From positions 1 through 39,849 of the forward strand of contig JAGXBC010000006.1 in assembly GCA_018971305.1 (NCBI GenBank): DNA of 39,849 nt, read 5' to 3'. Source of the stretch: Patescibacteria group bacterium. GTDB lineage: Bacteria; Patescibacteria; Paceibacteria; UBA6257; 2-01-FULL-56-20. A model generated the notes under the pieces. The model made no database searches, was not told the origin of the DNA, and saw only the letters and a list, made by a program, of their open reading frames with translations. Positions 30,352-38,422 of this stretch are shown here, in pieces; the first letter of the stretch is position 1; each line of letters starts with the position of its first letter. The translations under genes and the position numbers were made by a program.

Positions 30352-30888
30352 ATGGACGATATATACTTTCCGGGCATGGAGCAGACACAGCCTGATGCTT
30401 CGGCATCGATGGAGGGTATGTACTTTCCCGGTATGGCCCCCGCACAGGCAGATGAAGGACAACAGGGCTGGAGTGGGTTTGTTGATAAGGCATCACGGAT
30501 ATCCCAACAGCGCGGCTTCCCTACCAATGTATTATTGGGACAGGCAGCGATTGAATCGGGGAGAGGCTCTGCAGCACCGGGCAATAACTATTTTGGTATA
30601 AAGGGAAGCGGAACAGGGGGGTCGAATAATCTGGCTACAAAGGAATATGGGGCAGGTGGCTACTACGGGGAAAACTCGGATTTTGCGGCATATGAGAAGC
30701 CGGAAGATGCGATCAATGCGTACATTGACCTCGTAACAAGCTATCCCGGCGTACCAGAGGCCATAAAATCAGGCGATACGCTGGCAGTATTACAGGCAAT
30801 AAAGAATGCGGGGTATGCGACATCGCCCACATACGTGAACGATGTATCAAATACGCCGGAGTTTAGAGGTCAATATGGATCCAACTAA
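30352..30888 (+). CDS. Virion-associated glucosaminidase-like hydrolase (GH73 type)
   Basis: 178 residues. GFPTNVLLGQAAIESGRGSA (56-75) carries the catalytic glutamate E68, NNYFGIKG the substrate cleft, and FAAYEKPEDAINAYIDLV and SPTYVNDVSN the rest of the FlgJ/GH73-like fold. It cuts cell-wall glycan. Two copies of YFPGM (residues 5-9 and 24-28) precede the domain and could be packaging or docking signals. Placed among ejection proteins, it likely opens the wall during DNA entry. Confidence 0.82.
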   Translation: MDDIYFPGMEQTQPDASASMEGMYFPGMAPAQADEGQQGWSGFVDKASRISQQRGFPTNVLLGQAAIESGRGSAAPGNNYFGIKGSGTGGSNNLATKEYGAGGYYGENSDFAAYEKPEDAINAYIDLVTSYPGVPEAIKSGDTLAVLQAIKNAGYATSPTYVNDVSNTPEFRGQYGSN

Positions 30889-32983
30889 TGCACCATCGGC
30901 ACAAATGACACCTACGGGCTTATCGTGGTTTAATAATGCCATGCAGGGTTTATCCTCTGCAGTCGGCGGGGGGTTAAATGCCATAGGAAATATCCCCGTT
31001 TCACCTATGGGTACAACGCTGGGTGATCTTACGAAACAGTACATATACGACCCGAAGCGGGGGATTTTACCGAATAACCTCATAACAGGGAGAGGGGGAT
31101 TATCAGATCAGGCTAAACTACAACAGGACTATGCACAGGGAAAAATATCAAAAGATGAGTTTATCAGTAAAAGCACCGAAATGGGCCTTCCGATGGTCAT
31201 GGGCCTTACGGGTGGGGTAGAGGCAGGTGGCGAAGGGCTGGTAACAAAAGAGGGAAAAGCCCTCACTTCAACGAAGTTCAACCCGCCGGATGAGGCCGGC
31301 CCTATACTCGACCAACGTGGCAATCCAATAAAAAGCCCGGAACCCGTGACGGAGCCACAGCCGATGCGTACCGGGGAAAATATACAGACGGAGGCACAGC
31401 CCCAGCCACGCCCAGAAAGACTACCGGCAACACGTACCTATACGCCCGGTAAAGTATCGAGTGCTGACCTACTGGAAAATCAGAAGCGCAATATACAGAT
31501 CGATGGCAGAGATATACAAACCCCCGCACAGGTAGAGCAGATCAACTCTACCCTTAACGGGTATGGGATTAAAGGCACAGGCGCACAGCAGCTACAGATG
31601 GCGAACGATAAAATCGCTGATTTATCAAAACAGGCGAAGCAAATCATAGCGAATGAGGGAGGAGTAACATCACGCGCCAGCCTTATTAAACAGACCGCAC
31701 AGAATATGTCCCTTAGTGGCAATCATGCGGTACCGGGGGAACAGGTGCCCTTCACCTCACAATCATACATTGACAGCCTCTACGCTCGCGCGACAGGGGC
31801 CGATCTTACAAAAAGCATCACAGGTGCCCCCGATTTTATACCTGATACCGTTGTTGCTGATATGAAAAAGTTTGCTGCGCAGGACGCAGCCTCTACTTTT
31901 GACCGCACCGATCCTACGAAATGGACAGCCAATCAGGCGACCTCACGCTTCGCGCGTGATGCCATTGACACAACCCTTGATACAGCCCATCCTAATGCTT
32001 CAACCCTTAATAATGACATGAAGGATTTATATGATGCACAGGACGCACTGCGGAAACAGTCAAACCTCGAAAGTGGGGCAGCATATAAAAGCGCAATGGG
32101 GCAACAGCCGCCATTATTGAAACGTATTCTTACAAATCCCCTCGCAGTAGGGGCTGAAATCGTGGGTGGTATGCAGGTGGCACCTCATCTGCCGGAAATT
32201 GCATCAACTCTTGGGGGAGGTATGCTTGCGGGAGCGAAGAAAGCGTATGATGTACTTAGCGGCGGTGATAACGCAAACGCAAAACAAAGCGGGCAAGAAG
32301 ATAATGGGGTCATGTTTCATGTTGATAGCGTACCACAAGACCCGAAGACGGGCAATTATTTACTCCCTGAAAACCCCGGAGTAACACCACTAACACCCGG
32401 TACCCCAGAGTATACTCGTGCGCAGAACTCGTTATCGGGCGGGGCGAGGCAGTTTATGCAGAATGCTCCCCAGTATATGAGTACGGTAAATCAGGTGAAT
32501 AGCGATGTGAAGGGCGGTATGCCACTCAATATAATGACGCTGTTCAAAAGTGCGCAGGACGTGAGCGCATACCTTAGCGATCCGAAAAGCCCATACGCAA
32601 AGCAGCTGGCCGATGTGGGAAAGCTCAATAGCCAGTTTAGGGCAGCATATACCGCAGTAACGGGTGAAAAGCCGGACGATAGCCAGATGCTCTCACCGGG
32701 CAATAGTGCCGAACAGTTTAGTGAAAAGTATAAGGAAATGGTGAAGTTTATCCATGACAATTTCGCACAGTTTCAGGTGCCGTACCTGCAAACATCAGAG
32801 GCGCCTCAGAGCTTCAATGCACCGGGCGGCCCGCAAACCCAGTACCAACAACCACAAGCATCACCAAATGCCGCATCAATTATGGGGGGCAATATGCCCG
32901 CACTCAACTTGCCACCTGTAGGTTTGCCCAGTCTAAATAATGCGCCGGGAGGACTGCCGGCTCCTAATTTTCCAACACAATGA
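30875..32983 (+). CDS. Large internal virion / ejection protein (probable)
   Basis: 702 residues from the ATG at 30875, overlapping the hydrolase by 14 bases; an upstream ATG at 30842 is possible but lacks a ribosome site. An N-terminal Gly-rich amphipathic part (GLSSAVGGGLNAIGNIP), a Pro/Gln/Thr linker (150-210), a helical middle (TSRFARDAIDTTLDTAHP) and a low-complexity C-terminus. One weak hydrophobic segment (NPLAVGAEIVGGMQVAPHL). No enzyme motif. Confidence 0.65.
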   Translation: MDPTNAPSAQMTPTGLSWFNNAMQGLSSAVGGGLNAIGNIPVSPMGTTLGDLTKQYIYDPKRGILPNNLITGRGGLSDQAKLQQDYAQGKISKDEFISKSTEMGLPMVMGLTGGVEAGGEGLVTKEGKALTSTKFNPPDEAGPILDQRGNPIKSPEPVTEPQPMRTGENIQTEAQPQPRPERLPATRTYTPGKVSSADLLENQKRNIQIDGRDIQTPAQVEQINSTLNGYGIKGTGAQQLQMANDKIADLSKQAKQIIANEGGVTSRASLIKQTAQNMSLSGNHAVPGEQVPFTSQSYIDSLYARATGADLTKSITGAPDFIPDTVVADMKKFAAQDAASTFDRTDPTKWTANQATSRFARDAIDTTLDTAHPNASTLNNDMKDLYDAQDALRKQSNLESGAAYKSAMGQQPPLLKRILTNPLAVGAEIVGGMQVAPHLPEIASTLGGGMLAGAKKAYDVLSGGDNANAKQSGQEDNGVMFHVDSVPQDPKTGNYLLPENPGVTPLTPGTPEYTRAQNSLSGGARQFMQNAPQYMSTVNQVNSDVKGGMPLNIMTLFKSAQDVSAYLSDPKSPYAKQLADVGKLNSQFRAAYTAVTGEKPDDSQMLSPGNSAEQFSEKYKEMVKFIHDNFAQFQVPYLQTSEAPQSFNAPGGPQTQYQQPQASPNAASIMGGNMPALNLPPVGLPSLNNAPGGLPAPNFPTQ

Positions 32984-33333
32984 ACCCACAAACACCATCA
33001 TTCGGCAGCGGTAGCCCTCTACTAGGGGGTATGCAGCAGGTGGCGCAGGGCATGATGCAGCCCGGAGGGTCAAATGTGCTTACGCAGCAGCAGTCACCAT
33101 CGGCTCCGGGGTTTAATGAGAATACGACTATCCCACCGCAGCCGCCGATGCCCAATCAAAGCCCAATGAACAACTTTGCACAGGGGCTGGTAAATAGGGG
33201 GCAGCCCGGTCAATCGGCACAGGGGGCAAAGCCACCGAAAAATCCACTGCACGCCCGCGCAGAGCTTATCGTGAAGGCGCTTACCGCACACCTTGCATTA
33301 CTAGATAAACTAATGGGAATACAGCACGTATGA
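32980..33333 (+). CDS. Pro/Gln/Gly-rich virion-region protein
   Basis: 117 residues, ATGA-coupled to the gene before it. The first 80 residues are low-complexity (GMMQPGGSNVLTQQQSPSAPG). The last 35 form an amphipathic helix (ARAELIVKALTAHLALLDKLM). Shares composition with the tail of the preceding protein and may assemble with it. Function unknown. Confidence 0.65.
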   Translation: MNPQTPSFGSGSPLLGGMQQVAQGMMQPGGSNVLTQQQSPSAPGFNENTTIPPQPPMPNQSPMNNFAQGLVNRGQPGQSAQGAKPPKNPLHARAELIVKALTAHLALLDKLMGIQHV

Positions 33334-33539
33334 ACTACCAACTAAGTGATATTATCTCTGGTATTTCGCAGGTCGGATTTCCGATTGTCATCTCACTGCT
33401 TTTGCTAATACGCATAGAGAGCAAAATGGAAAAGTTTGGTGATAAAATGGAAAAAGTAAGCGAGAACCTTGACAAGAATACGAATGCGACAGAAAAATTA
33501 TCGACTGTCATAAATGAGCGTCTACCCAGACGAAAGTAA
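33330..33539 (+). CDS. YvrJ/BhlA-like small membrane protein, candidate holin
   Basis: 69 residues. One hydrophobic helix (residues 9-26, SGISQVGFPIVISLLLLI) with the GFP turn followed by RIESKMEKFGDKMEKVSENL is the YvrJ/BhlA layout: membrane helix plus coiled coil. Such proteins occur beside phage endolysins as holins or holin helpers. Overlaps the previous gene by ATGA. Confidence 0.6.
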   Translation: MNYQLSDIISGISQVGFPIVISLLLLIRIESKMEKFGDKMEKVSENLDKNTNATEKLSTVINERLPRRK

Positions 33540-33543
33540 CGAT

Positions 33544-33885
33544 ATGGATAATACTACGTTAAATTATGTAGTGAATGCTCCCTATTTTTGGCTATCAATG
33601 GGCCTCGTAGCCGGTGTATCGGTATTTGTCGGGGCCATTATCTACGATGGCGACCTCAAGACCGCATGGAAGGGTATTATCAGCATACTTACCTATGGAT
33701 TTTTTATATTTGAAATCACCTTTACCCGTATCCTTCATTTAGAAAATGGTTTATCGGTGCAAGATCCAACGCGCTATGGGGGACTACTTACTATATTGTT
33801 TGTAACAATATTTTGGGTTATTGGTATGCTCTTGGGCGTATTTGCATCAAAGAAAACTCATAAAAGGAGTATAATAAAAGCATGA
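33544..33885 (+). CDS. Three-pass membrane protein of the lysis region
   Basis: 113 residues from MDNTTLNYV; a start ten codons earlier at 33514 overlaps the previous gene and is less likely. Hydrophobic helices at about residues 14-32 (FWLSMGLVAGVSVFVGAII), 42-60 and 78-97 (LLTILFVTIFWVIGMLLGVF), with a basic C-terminus (KKTHKRS). Likely a holin or holin regulator. Its end contains the endolysin promoter. Confidence 0.6.
   Translation: MDNTTLNYVVNAPYFWLSMGLVAGVSVFVGAIIYDGDLKTAWKGIISILTYGFFIFEITFTRILHLENGLSVQDPTRYGGLLTILFVTIFWVIGMLLGVFASKKTHKRSIIKA
33870..33875 (+). promoter_or_regulatory. Endolysin promoter, leaderless spacing
   Basis: TATAAT followed by exactly six bases (AAAAGC) and the ATG at 33882. 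A ribosome site AAAAGGAG (33862-33869) touches the -10 element, so read-through messages and leaderless messages could be translated differently. Confidence 0.6.
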
Positions 33886-34721
33886 TAGTCGGAAATGACA
33901 TATCAGAATATCAGGGGCAACCCGATTGGCCTACCCTCAAAAATAATGCCAACTTCGTGATTATTAAGGCAGGGGAGGGAGCGACCTACATAGATAAGCA
34001 GTTTGGCTATAACCGGCAAAAGGCCCGCGATGTGAATATCCCCAGAGGCTATTACCACTTTGCACGGCCCGATACAGGTAATACCCCCCAACAGGAAGCA
34101 CAGTTTTTTGTCAATCTTATAAACGGCCAGCCCCTACAGGAAGGGGAATCGCTGTATCTCGATTATGAAGTGCAGTATATCGGGGATAATGTGGGGTGGG
34201 TGCAGGCGTGGCTGGATTTTGTCTATCAAAAATTGGGAGTAAAACCATTCTTTTATTCCTACCAGTCAATGCTTACGAGCCACGATTGGTTACCCATAGT
34301 GAACTCTGGATACCCCCTGTGGGTAGCAGCACCGACAGGCGATCCGAATAATAATATATTCAAAACAGGCGCATGGCCCAAAGCGGCTATGCAGCAATGG
34401 GGAAATGAAACCGTACCAGGGATAACGACAGGAGTGGTAGACGCAGATGTATTTTTCGGTGATACAGCAAAATTCTTATCATATGGTTATCATTCCCCAA
34501 TACAACCAAATCCGCCCTCTAACGGTCAACCTACGCCTCCACAAACCCCTCCTGCGCCCCCGTCGACGCCGAGCACACCGCCGGCGGTTGACTACAAACA
34601 AATAGTGGATTCCATAGAGGTCATAATCAATGACAAATCTCAAATACCGTGGTGGGATTTTATCCTTCACGACAAACGAATTGACGAAATTCAAGGGCTC
34701 ATTGATAAAAGTACTGCTTGA
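33882..34721 (+). CDS. GH25 endolysin (lysozyme)
   Basis: 279 residues. GH25 landmarks: GNDISEYQG (D6), FVIIKAGEGATYID, GYYHFARP (56-63) and the catalytic pair in LYLDYE (D94, E96), then PLWVAAP and MQQWGNE. It cleaves the MurNAc-GlcNAc bond. A Pro/Thr/Ser linker (about 208-235) leads to a short C-terminal helical module (QIVDSIEVIINDKSQIPWWDF) that may bind the wall or oligomerise. No signal peptide, so release needs a holin. Confidence 0.92.
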   Translation: MIVGNDISEYQGQPDWPTLKNNANFVIIKAGEGATYIDKQFGYNRQKARDVNIPRGYYHFARPDTGNTPQQEAQFFVNLINGQPLQEGESLYLDYEVQYIGDNVGWVQAWLDFVYQKLGVKPFFYSYQSMLTSHDWLPIVNSGYPLWVAAPTGDPNNNIFKTGAWPKAAMQQWGNETVPGITTGVVDADVFFGDTAKFLSYGYHSPIQPNPPSNGQPTPPQTPPAPPSTPSTPPAVDYKQIVDSIEVIINDKSQIPWWDFILHDKRIDEIQGLIDKSTA

Positions 34722-34845
34722 ACGAGAGAAACGATACACCTTAAAAAGTGCAGAAAAAATAGCAGATAAAATTGTGCTGGGAGTTATTGTCTGTATGGGT
34801 CTTGTCGCATTTGCGTATACGATTGTACGGATAGCGGGGAGGTGA
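34630..34845 (+). CDS. Overlapping small membrane protein
   Basis: 71 residues in another frame, overlapping the endolysin's last 92 bases. An AGAGGT ribosome site precedes its ATG. The N-terminal half is basic and the C-terminus has one membrane helix (KIVLGVIVCMGLVAFAYTIV). A lysis role (holin or spanin-like anchor) is possible by place only. Confidence 0.55.
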   Translation: MTNLKYRGGILSFTTNELTKFKGSLIKVLLEREKRYTLKSAEKIADKIVLGVIVCMGLVAFAYTIVRIAGR

Positions 34846-34850
34846 ATAAT

Positions 34851-35060
34851 ATGCAGTCACCACGATTTACACTAAGTAAGGAAGATATTATTAAATGGCT
34901 CCATAATGCAGTCATATTTTTGGCGCCGGCAGCCCTAGTATTTTTGGTTGCTCTACGAAACACAGGATCATCACATCAGGCATTTATTGTTCTTTATATG
35001 TGGGCATTAAATACCGCGATTGATCTTCTTCGGAAATTTATCGACGGGCCGGTGCAGTAA
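34851..35060 (+). CDS. Small two-helix membrane protein, holin-like
   Basis: 69 residues from the ATG at 34851, chosen because GGGGAGG lies eight bases before it. Two hydrophobic stretches (IIKWLHNAVIFLAPAALVFLVAL and AFIVLYMWALNTAIDLL) are separated by a short polar turn, and the end is FIDGPVQ. This is a class II/phage holin-like layout in the lysis region. Confidence 0.65.
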   Translation: MQSPRFTLSKEDIIKWLHNAVIFLAPAALVFLVALRNTGSSHQAFIVLYMWALNTAIDLLRKFIDGPVQ

Positions 35061-35287
35061 TGTCTGCCGAAAAATTCATTAATGGGAAGCATGATGACGC
35101 ACACCATGAGGGATTGCGTTCTACTGTACGGCGTGAGGCTGAATCTGAGCAGGAGATTGTAGATTTTTGGAGCTGGGCATGGCATGAGATTGTTGATTTA
35201 CTCGCCTCCGGCGGAGAACTGGAAGATGATAGTGGTCGTGATCTACGGTCGCCCAAACCTCCTGAAGATGTCGACAATCACCAGTAA
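35060..35287 (+). CDS. Acidic hypothetical protein, last rightward gene
   Basis: 75 residues, overlapping the previous stop by one base. Rich in Glu/Asp with a tryptophan cluster (VDFWSWAWHEIVDLL) and a Pro/Asp tail (RSPKPPEDVDNHQ). No known family. Its second half overlaps, on the opposite strand, the 3' end of the SWIM-finger gene. Confidence 0.6.
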   Translation: MSAEKFINGKHDDAHHEGLRSTVRREAESEQEIVDFWSWAWHEIVDLLASGGELEDDSGRDLRSPKPPEDVDNHQ

Positions 35288-35387
35288 ATATAAATCTCGG
35301 GCAATTACAGCGTAATCCTTTTTTTGTTTCGCGCACCAGCCATTTTTTATTCAGATTTGATTTGGATTTTATTTCCCAATATTTCAT
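35121..35387 (-). CDS. SWIM-type zinc-finger protein, overlapping antisense
   Basis: 88 residues. LRCNCPRFIFTGDCRHL (25-41) is a CxC...CxH SWIM finger, a nucleic-acid or protein binding motif. The N-terminal 60 residues look genuine. The last 30 are basic and lie opposite the 75-residue plus-strand gene, so the frame there may be just a read-through. No strong ribosome site. It is the last gene of the leftward run. Confidence 0.5.
   Translation of the reverse strand: MKYWEIKSKSNLNKKWLVRETKKGLRCNCPRFIFTGDCRHLQEVWATVDHDHYHLPVLRRRRVNQQSHAMPSSKNLQSPAQIQPHAVQ
35304..35325 (+). terminator. Weak rightward terminator candidate
   Basis: ATTAC (35304-35308), loop AGC, GTAAT (35312-35316), two Cs and seven Ts, about 15 bases past the last rightward stop. 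The stem is only 5 bp, so strength is doubtful. Confidence 0.4.
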
Positions 35388-35407
35388 ATCCGTATCAAGT
35401 AGACGGG

Positions 35408-35584
35408 CTAAATCTTTTTATTGTTTATACAATGTAATGTTAAAATTCTTCGTGTCTTATCCCAATAAAAACAGAGGTCATTTTCATTCATAAAATGATA
35501 GCATTTTCCTTCTGGTTCTAACCACAGTGTTTTTTCAAACATTCCTAACGCCCGTACTTTAATTTTTCGTAATCCTTTTTTCAT
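35408..35584 (-). CDS. 58-residue hypothetical protein
   Basis: Starts MKKGLRKIKVRALGMFEKTL and ends in INNKKI. A good ribosome site (TAGGAG, six bases before the ATG) supports it. Contains HFMNENDLCFYWDKTRRI, a beta hairpin-like stretch with scattered cysteines. AT-rich, leftward operon. Confidence 0.6.
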   Translation of the reverse strand: MKKGLRKIKVRALGMFEKTLWLEPEGKCYHFMNENDLCFYWDKTRRILTLHCINNKKI

Positions 35585-35610
35585 ATATTCTCCTACAGAC
35601 TAGGGGTGAG

Positions 35611-35802
35611 CTAGACTAAAACATCTTCTAAAACTGCTTCATTTATTTCCCATTTAGGGCTTCGTATCGGGTCATTCACCATTATTAACTCTCCATCCAA
35701 TGTATACAGTTTTATCAGTCGGCGCACGACATCTTCTTTTGTTCCTTTGCCAAGAGTAGATTCATCGCTGTAAATAATTTCTATTTTTTTAACTTTAATC
35801 AT
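35611..35802 (-). CDS. Small hypothetical protein
   Basis: 63 residues from the ATG at 35802, preceded by AAAGGAG. Mixed charged beta/alpha sequence (IKVKKIEIIYSDESTLGKG) ending VLEDVLV. No recognised domain. Confidence 0.65.
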   Translation of the reverse strand: MIKVKKIEIIYSDESTLGKGTKEDVVRRLIKLYTLDGELIMVNDPIRSPKWEINEAVLEDVLV

Positions 35803-35846
35803 ATATCTCCTTTCGTATGAGTACATGAAAACTCGGACAAAAGATT

Positions 35847-36308
35847 TTACAATCCTAACCTTCTACTACCTTCTTCATATGCTCGTTTTGCTTCTTCAAA
35901 AGTATGAAAACCACCGAAATAATATAATTTACCGTTTAAGCGTCTTTTTGCTCTCCAACGTTTATCTCTTTCATGAAAAGAGACACCCACAAATCCGCTT
36001 TTACCTAAATCCCGATTACTACAATTTATTGCACCCGTCACTATTCGTAAATTCTGTTTCCGATTATCTAATTTGTCACGATTTATATGGTCAACTTCCA
36101 ATCCTTTAGGACAATTCATAATTTCTCGTGCTAAAAATATAGCTGTTACTTTCCGCTTATATAAAACTTGCGGACTATTTACTGTATGAATAACATAACC
36201 ATAAGGGTTAACAAACCATTTTAGATGACCGAATTTTTCAAAATCTTCATCATCTACCAAAGTATAATTAACTATTCCTTTCTTGTTAACCATCTTTATT
36301 TGTTTCAT
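35847..36308 (-). CDS. HNH endonuclease with AP2 DNA-binding domain
   Basis: 153 residues from the methionine after an AAGG site. The N-terminal beta part (FGHLKWFVNPYGYVIH), the HNH core LEVDHINRDKLDNRKQNLR (first His in VDHIN, then N and N) and the C-terminal AP2 fold GFVGVSFHERDKRWRAKRR...FGGFHTFEEAKRAYEE are the standard free-standing homing endonuclease layout. A selfish or host-DNA-degrading element in the leftward region. Confidence 0.9.
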   Translation of the reverse strand: MKQIKMVNKKGIVNYTLVDDEDFEKFGHLKWFVNPYGYVIHTVNSPQVLYKRKVTAIFLAREIMNCPKGLEVDHINRDKLDNRKQNLRIVTGAINCSNRDLGKSGFVGVSFHERDKRWRAKRRLNGKLYYFGGFHTFEEAKRAYEEGSRRLGL

Positions 36309-36355
36309 ATGTACCTTCATGCGTGTTTGTGCGGATGTATCGCATCCCCCGAAAG

Positions 36356-36718
36356 TTACTTAAAACTAAACCCCGTTATTTTATCAGAATAACAAATATG
36401 ATACCCTAGTCCCGATTCTCCCGTATATGTTATCGTTATTTCCTTATCGTTTTCTCCAGATTTTCGCAAACCTTCTGCTAATTGAGTATCTTCCTGATGA
36501 ACACAGTAACGATCTTCTTGGGATTGTGCTTTATTTGTCTTAAAATATACGACATAATTTTTAACAAAAATGCCACTTCTTTCTACAGCCGTAACATACC
36601 CAGTGTGTGTACCATCTGCATCAAAATTAAGATGAATTAAACCAATTCCCATTATCAACAAAACAAGCCCTATCATACAAATTACTATTACACCTATTAT
36701 ACTTATCGCATCATCCAT
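36356..36718 (-). CDS. Membrane-anchored protein
   Basis: 120 residues from the ATG at 36718, chosen by its GGAGG site. A strong N-terminal membrane helix (about residues 4-28, AISIIGVIVICMIGLVLLIMG) is followed by an extracytoplasmic-like beta domain (YVTAVERSGIFVKNYVVYFK) with two cysteines. Resembles small DUF3592-like domains in shape only. Function unknown. Confidence 0.7.
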   Translation of the reverse strand: MDDAISIIGVIVICMIGLVLLIMGIGLIHLNFDADGTHTGYVTAVERSGIFVKNYVVYFKTNKAQSQEDRYCVHQEDTQLAEGLRKSGENDKEITITYTGESGLGYHICYSDKITGFSFK

Positions 36719-37013
36719 ATTTTTCACCTCCCATCAGTTCCGTAAGCCTTGCTTTTACATCAGAGAGAGCTTGGTTATAGCCCATACAATTACACTCCCC
36801 ACTTATTTTGTGCTTTTTTTCCATACCATTTATCACCCCCATCATTTCCGTATGGAGGAGAGAGAGCAAGTCATTTGTCGCTTCGTATTGATTCAACACA
36901 ACAGTATCAAAACTTACTATCTCTGGTGGATTAAAGTCTTTATCTCCTGTTTTTGTAAGGGCAACAATATGCTTTTTCATTATTTTCTCTATTTTTTCCC
37001 GTAAGTCTGTCAT
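36711..37013 (-). CDS. Hypothetical helical protein
   Basis: 100 residues. Helical, with a CNC pair late in the sequence (SGECNCMGYNQALSDVKARL). Its 3' end contains the ribosome site of the next gene. No known family. Confidence 0.65.
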   Translation of the reverse strand: MTDLREKIEKIMKKHIVALTKTGDKDFNPPEIVSFDTVVLNQYEATNDLLSLLHTEMMGVINGMEKKHKISGECNCMGYNQALSDVKARLTELMGGEKYG

Positions 37014-37015
37014 AG

Positions 37016-37216
37016 TTAAAATGGTATTTCTTCCGTTATTCTCCCGCTTTTTATATCTTTTACAAACTGTTTGATTCGTATAGTTCTTTCCTTGAAAAGT
37101 CGTTTCAATTCTTTTTTGCTCATCTTATTGTGAACGGGACAAGGAAAACCACACACCGACCAACCTTTGCCATCATATTCAGTACAAATGCAATTTTCGT
37201 CTATTTTTGTATCCAT
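37016..37216 (-). CDS. Cys-rich small protein
   Basis: 66 residues from the ATG at 37216 (AAAGGAG upstream). CICTEYDGKGWSVCGFPCPVH carries four cysteines and a histidine, a probable zinc site, followed by a basic helix (KKELKRLFKERTIRIKQFV). A longer frame upstream overlaps another small gene. Confidence 0.65.
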   Translation of the reverse strand: MDTKIDENCICTEYDGKGWSVCGFPCPVHNKMSKKELKRLFKERTIRIKQFVKDIKSGRITEEIPF

Positions 37217-37218
37217 AG

Positions 37219-37329
37219 TTATTTCTCCTTTGTAATCTTCCATTGAAATCCACAGTTCCAACAACGATACAAAGTACTCCATAATTTCCGTATATCGCTA
37301 TAATCATGACAGTTTGGACAAATTATCAT
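37219..37329 (-). CDS. 36-residue zinc ribbon
   Basis: Starts MIICPNCHDY and contains CWNCGFQW: two knuckles 19 residues apart. Ribosome site AAAGGAG; the start overlaps the upstream stop by ATGA, and the stop is two bases before the next start. Its operon chaining makes it credible despite its size. Confidence 0.6.
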   Translation of the reverse strand: MIICPNCHDYSDIRKLWSTLYRCWNCGFQWKITKEK

Positions 37330-37670
37330 ACCTTCTCCTTTGTCGATTGAAGGGAAGAAAAAATATCCACAATTTCATCTTCATTCATCCAATAGCGAGC
37401 ATCTGTACCTTTTCCGTTTAATTTCATATGTTCCCGAAATCGTTTTTTTATTTCCTCCACCGCTTCCCGCCGTCCTTGGGCAAGAGCGTCAAAGTAGACG
37501 GAGTGGAGAAACTTTTTTACAAAGTCAATACACATATCATTCGTTTCCTGCCGTTTACCTACGAAATCATTAGCCTTTGCTTCGGATAGAGCATCACCAA
37601 TTTGATAAACGATATTCATGGCTATATGTTCTTTTTCTTCTTCCCATGTTCCTTTTCGTTGAGTGGTCAT
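37326..37670 (-). CDS. Hypothetical charged helical protein
   Basis: 114 residues from MTTQRKGTW, one base after the upstream stop; an ATG at 37688 is the alternative. Almost all helical (FVKKFLHSVYFDALAQGRREAVEEI) and acidic. No domain recognised. Confidence 0.65.
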   Translation of the reverse strand: MTTQRKGTWEEEKEHIAMNIVYQIGDALSEAKANDFVGKRQETNDMCIDFVKKFLHSVYFDALAQGRREAVEEIKKRFREHMKLNGKGTDARYWMNEDEIVDIFSSLQSTKEKV

Positions 37671-37671
37671 A

Positions 37672-37773
37672 TTATTTTTGTCGAACATAACCGCATTTTC
37701 TACACTTCCAAGAAAAATTCTTTTTTACTGTATGCCATCTGTTATATCCGCATTTTTCACAAGGTTTTTTCAT
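37672..37773 (-). CDS. 33-residue zinc ribbon
   Basis: Starts MKKPCEKCGYNRWH and ends CRKCGYVRQK: two CxxC knuckles 16 residues apart, strongly basic. A ribosome site (GGAGAAG) precedes the ATG. Closely similar in design to the 36-residue ribbon downstream. Confidence 0.6.
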   Translation of the reverse strand: MKKPCEKCGYNRWHTVKKNFSWKCRKCGYVRQK

Positions 37774-37795
37774 ATCTTCTCCGAGGGGGAAGCCC

Positions 37796-38422
37796 TCAAA
37801 ATAAACTTTTCTGATTTCCGATAATTTCTTTTACTTCTAAGGCTTCATTGAGAATATGCAAACCTGTTTCTGGCTCAACACAATTCCTCAGTATTGCCCG
37901 TTTATCAATTCCCGTATATTTATCTAGATTGAATCCTTTTCGTGTTTCCAATACTTTTATGCCTGCCATATGTTTCCGGCTTTTCTTATCAATATCCCGT
38001 ATCAGAAAGTTTGTCCAAAAATAATGTCGGCTGATTTCTCTCGGCTTGATAAGGGGGGGGTACCAGCTTATGACATTCTCAACACAAAACTTTCCCTTAA
38101 AATATCCCTGCAAAAATACAATTTCTTCATAAAGTTTCATATCGGGAAATACAGGTTTATTCTGTTTTCGCTGTTCAACGGCTAATTCTTTTCGGATATG
38201 GCTATGGCTCGGACATGGTGGGCTACTCCATATAAAGTCATACTCCTCAAAATGCGCCAACAGATACGCATGGGCATCTTCAACCAAAACCCTATCCTGG
38301 GGAAAGAAGTCTTGGTAAATCGCAGCAATCTTCGGGTCTATCTCCACAGCCGTAATCTCATGGCTATCCCCCCATAATTTTCTGTTTCCCCCTATTCCGG
38401 CGTATAAGTTAAGTATTCTCAT
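37796..38422 (-). CDS. C5 cytosine DNA methyltransferase
   Basis: 208 residues, short for the family. Motif I NLYAGIGGNRKLWG (5-18), acidic AVEIDP, motif IV SSPPCPSHS with catalytic C70, motif VI VENV (E115, N116). The large target-recognition domain of Dcm-type enzymes is reduced or absent, as in compact phage versions. It would methylate cytosine in phage DNA, probably against host restriction. No restriction partner lies nearby. Confidence 0.85.
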   Translation of the reverse strand: MRILNLYAGIGGNRKLWGDSHEITAVEIDPKIAAIYQDFFPQDRVLVEDAHAYLLAHFEEYDFIWSSPPCPSHSHIRKELAVEQRKQNKPVFPDMKLYEEIVFLQGYFKGKFCVENVISWYPPLIKPREISRHYFWTNFLIRDIDKKSRKHMAGIKVLETRKGFNLDKYTGIDKRAILRNCVEPETGLHILNEALEVKEIIGNQKSLF

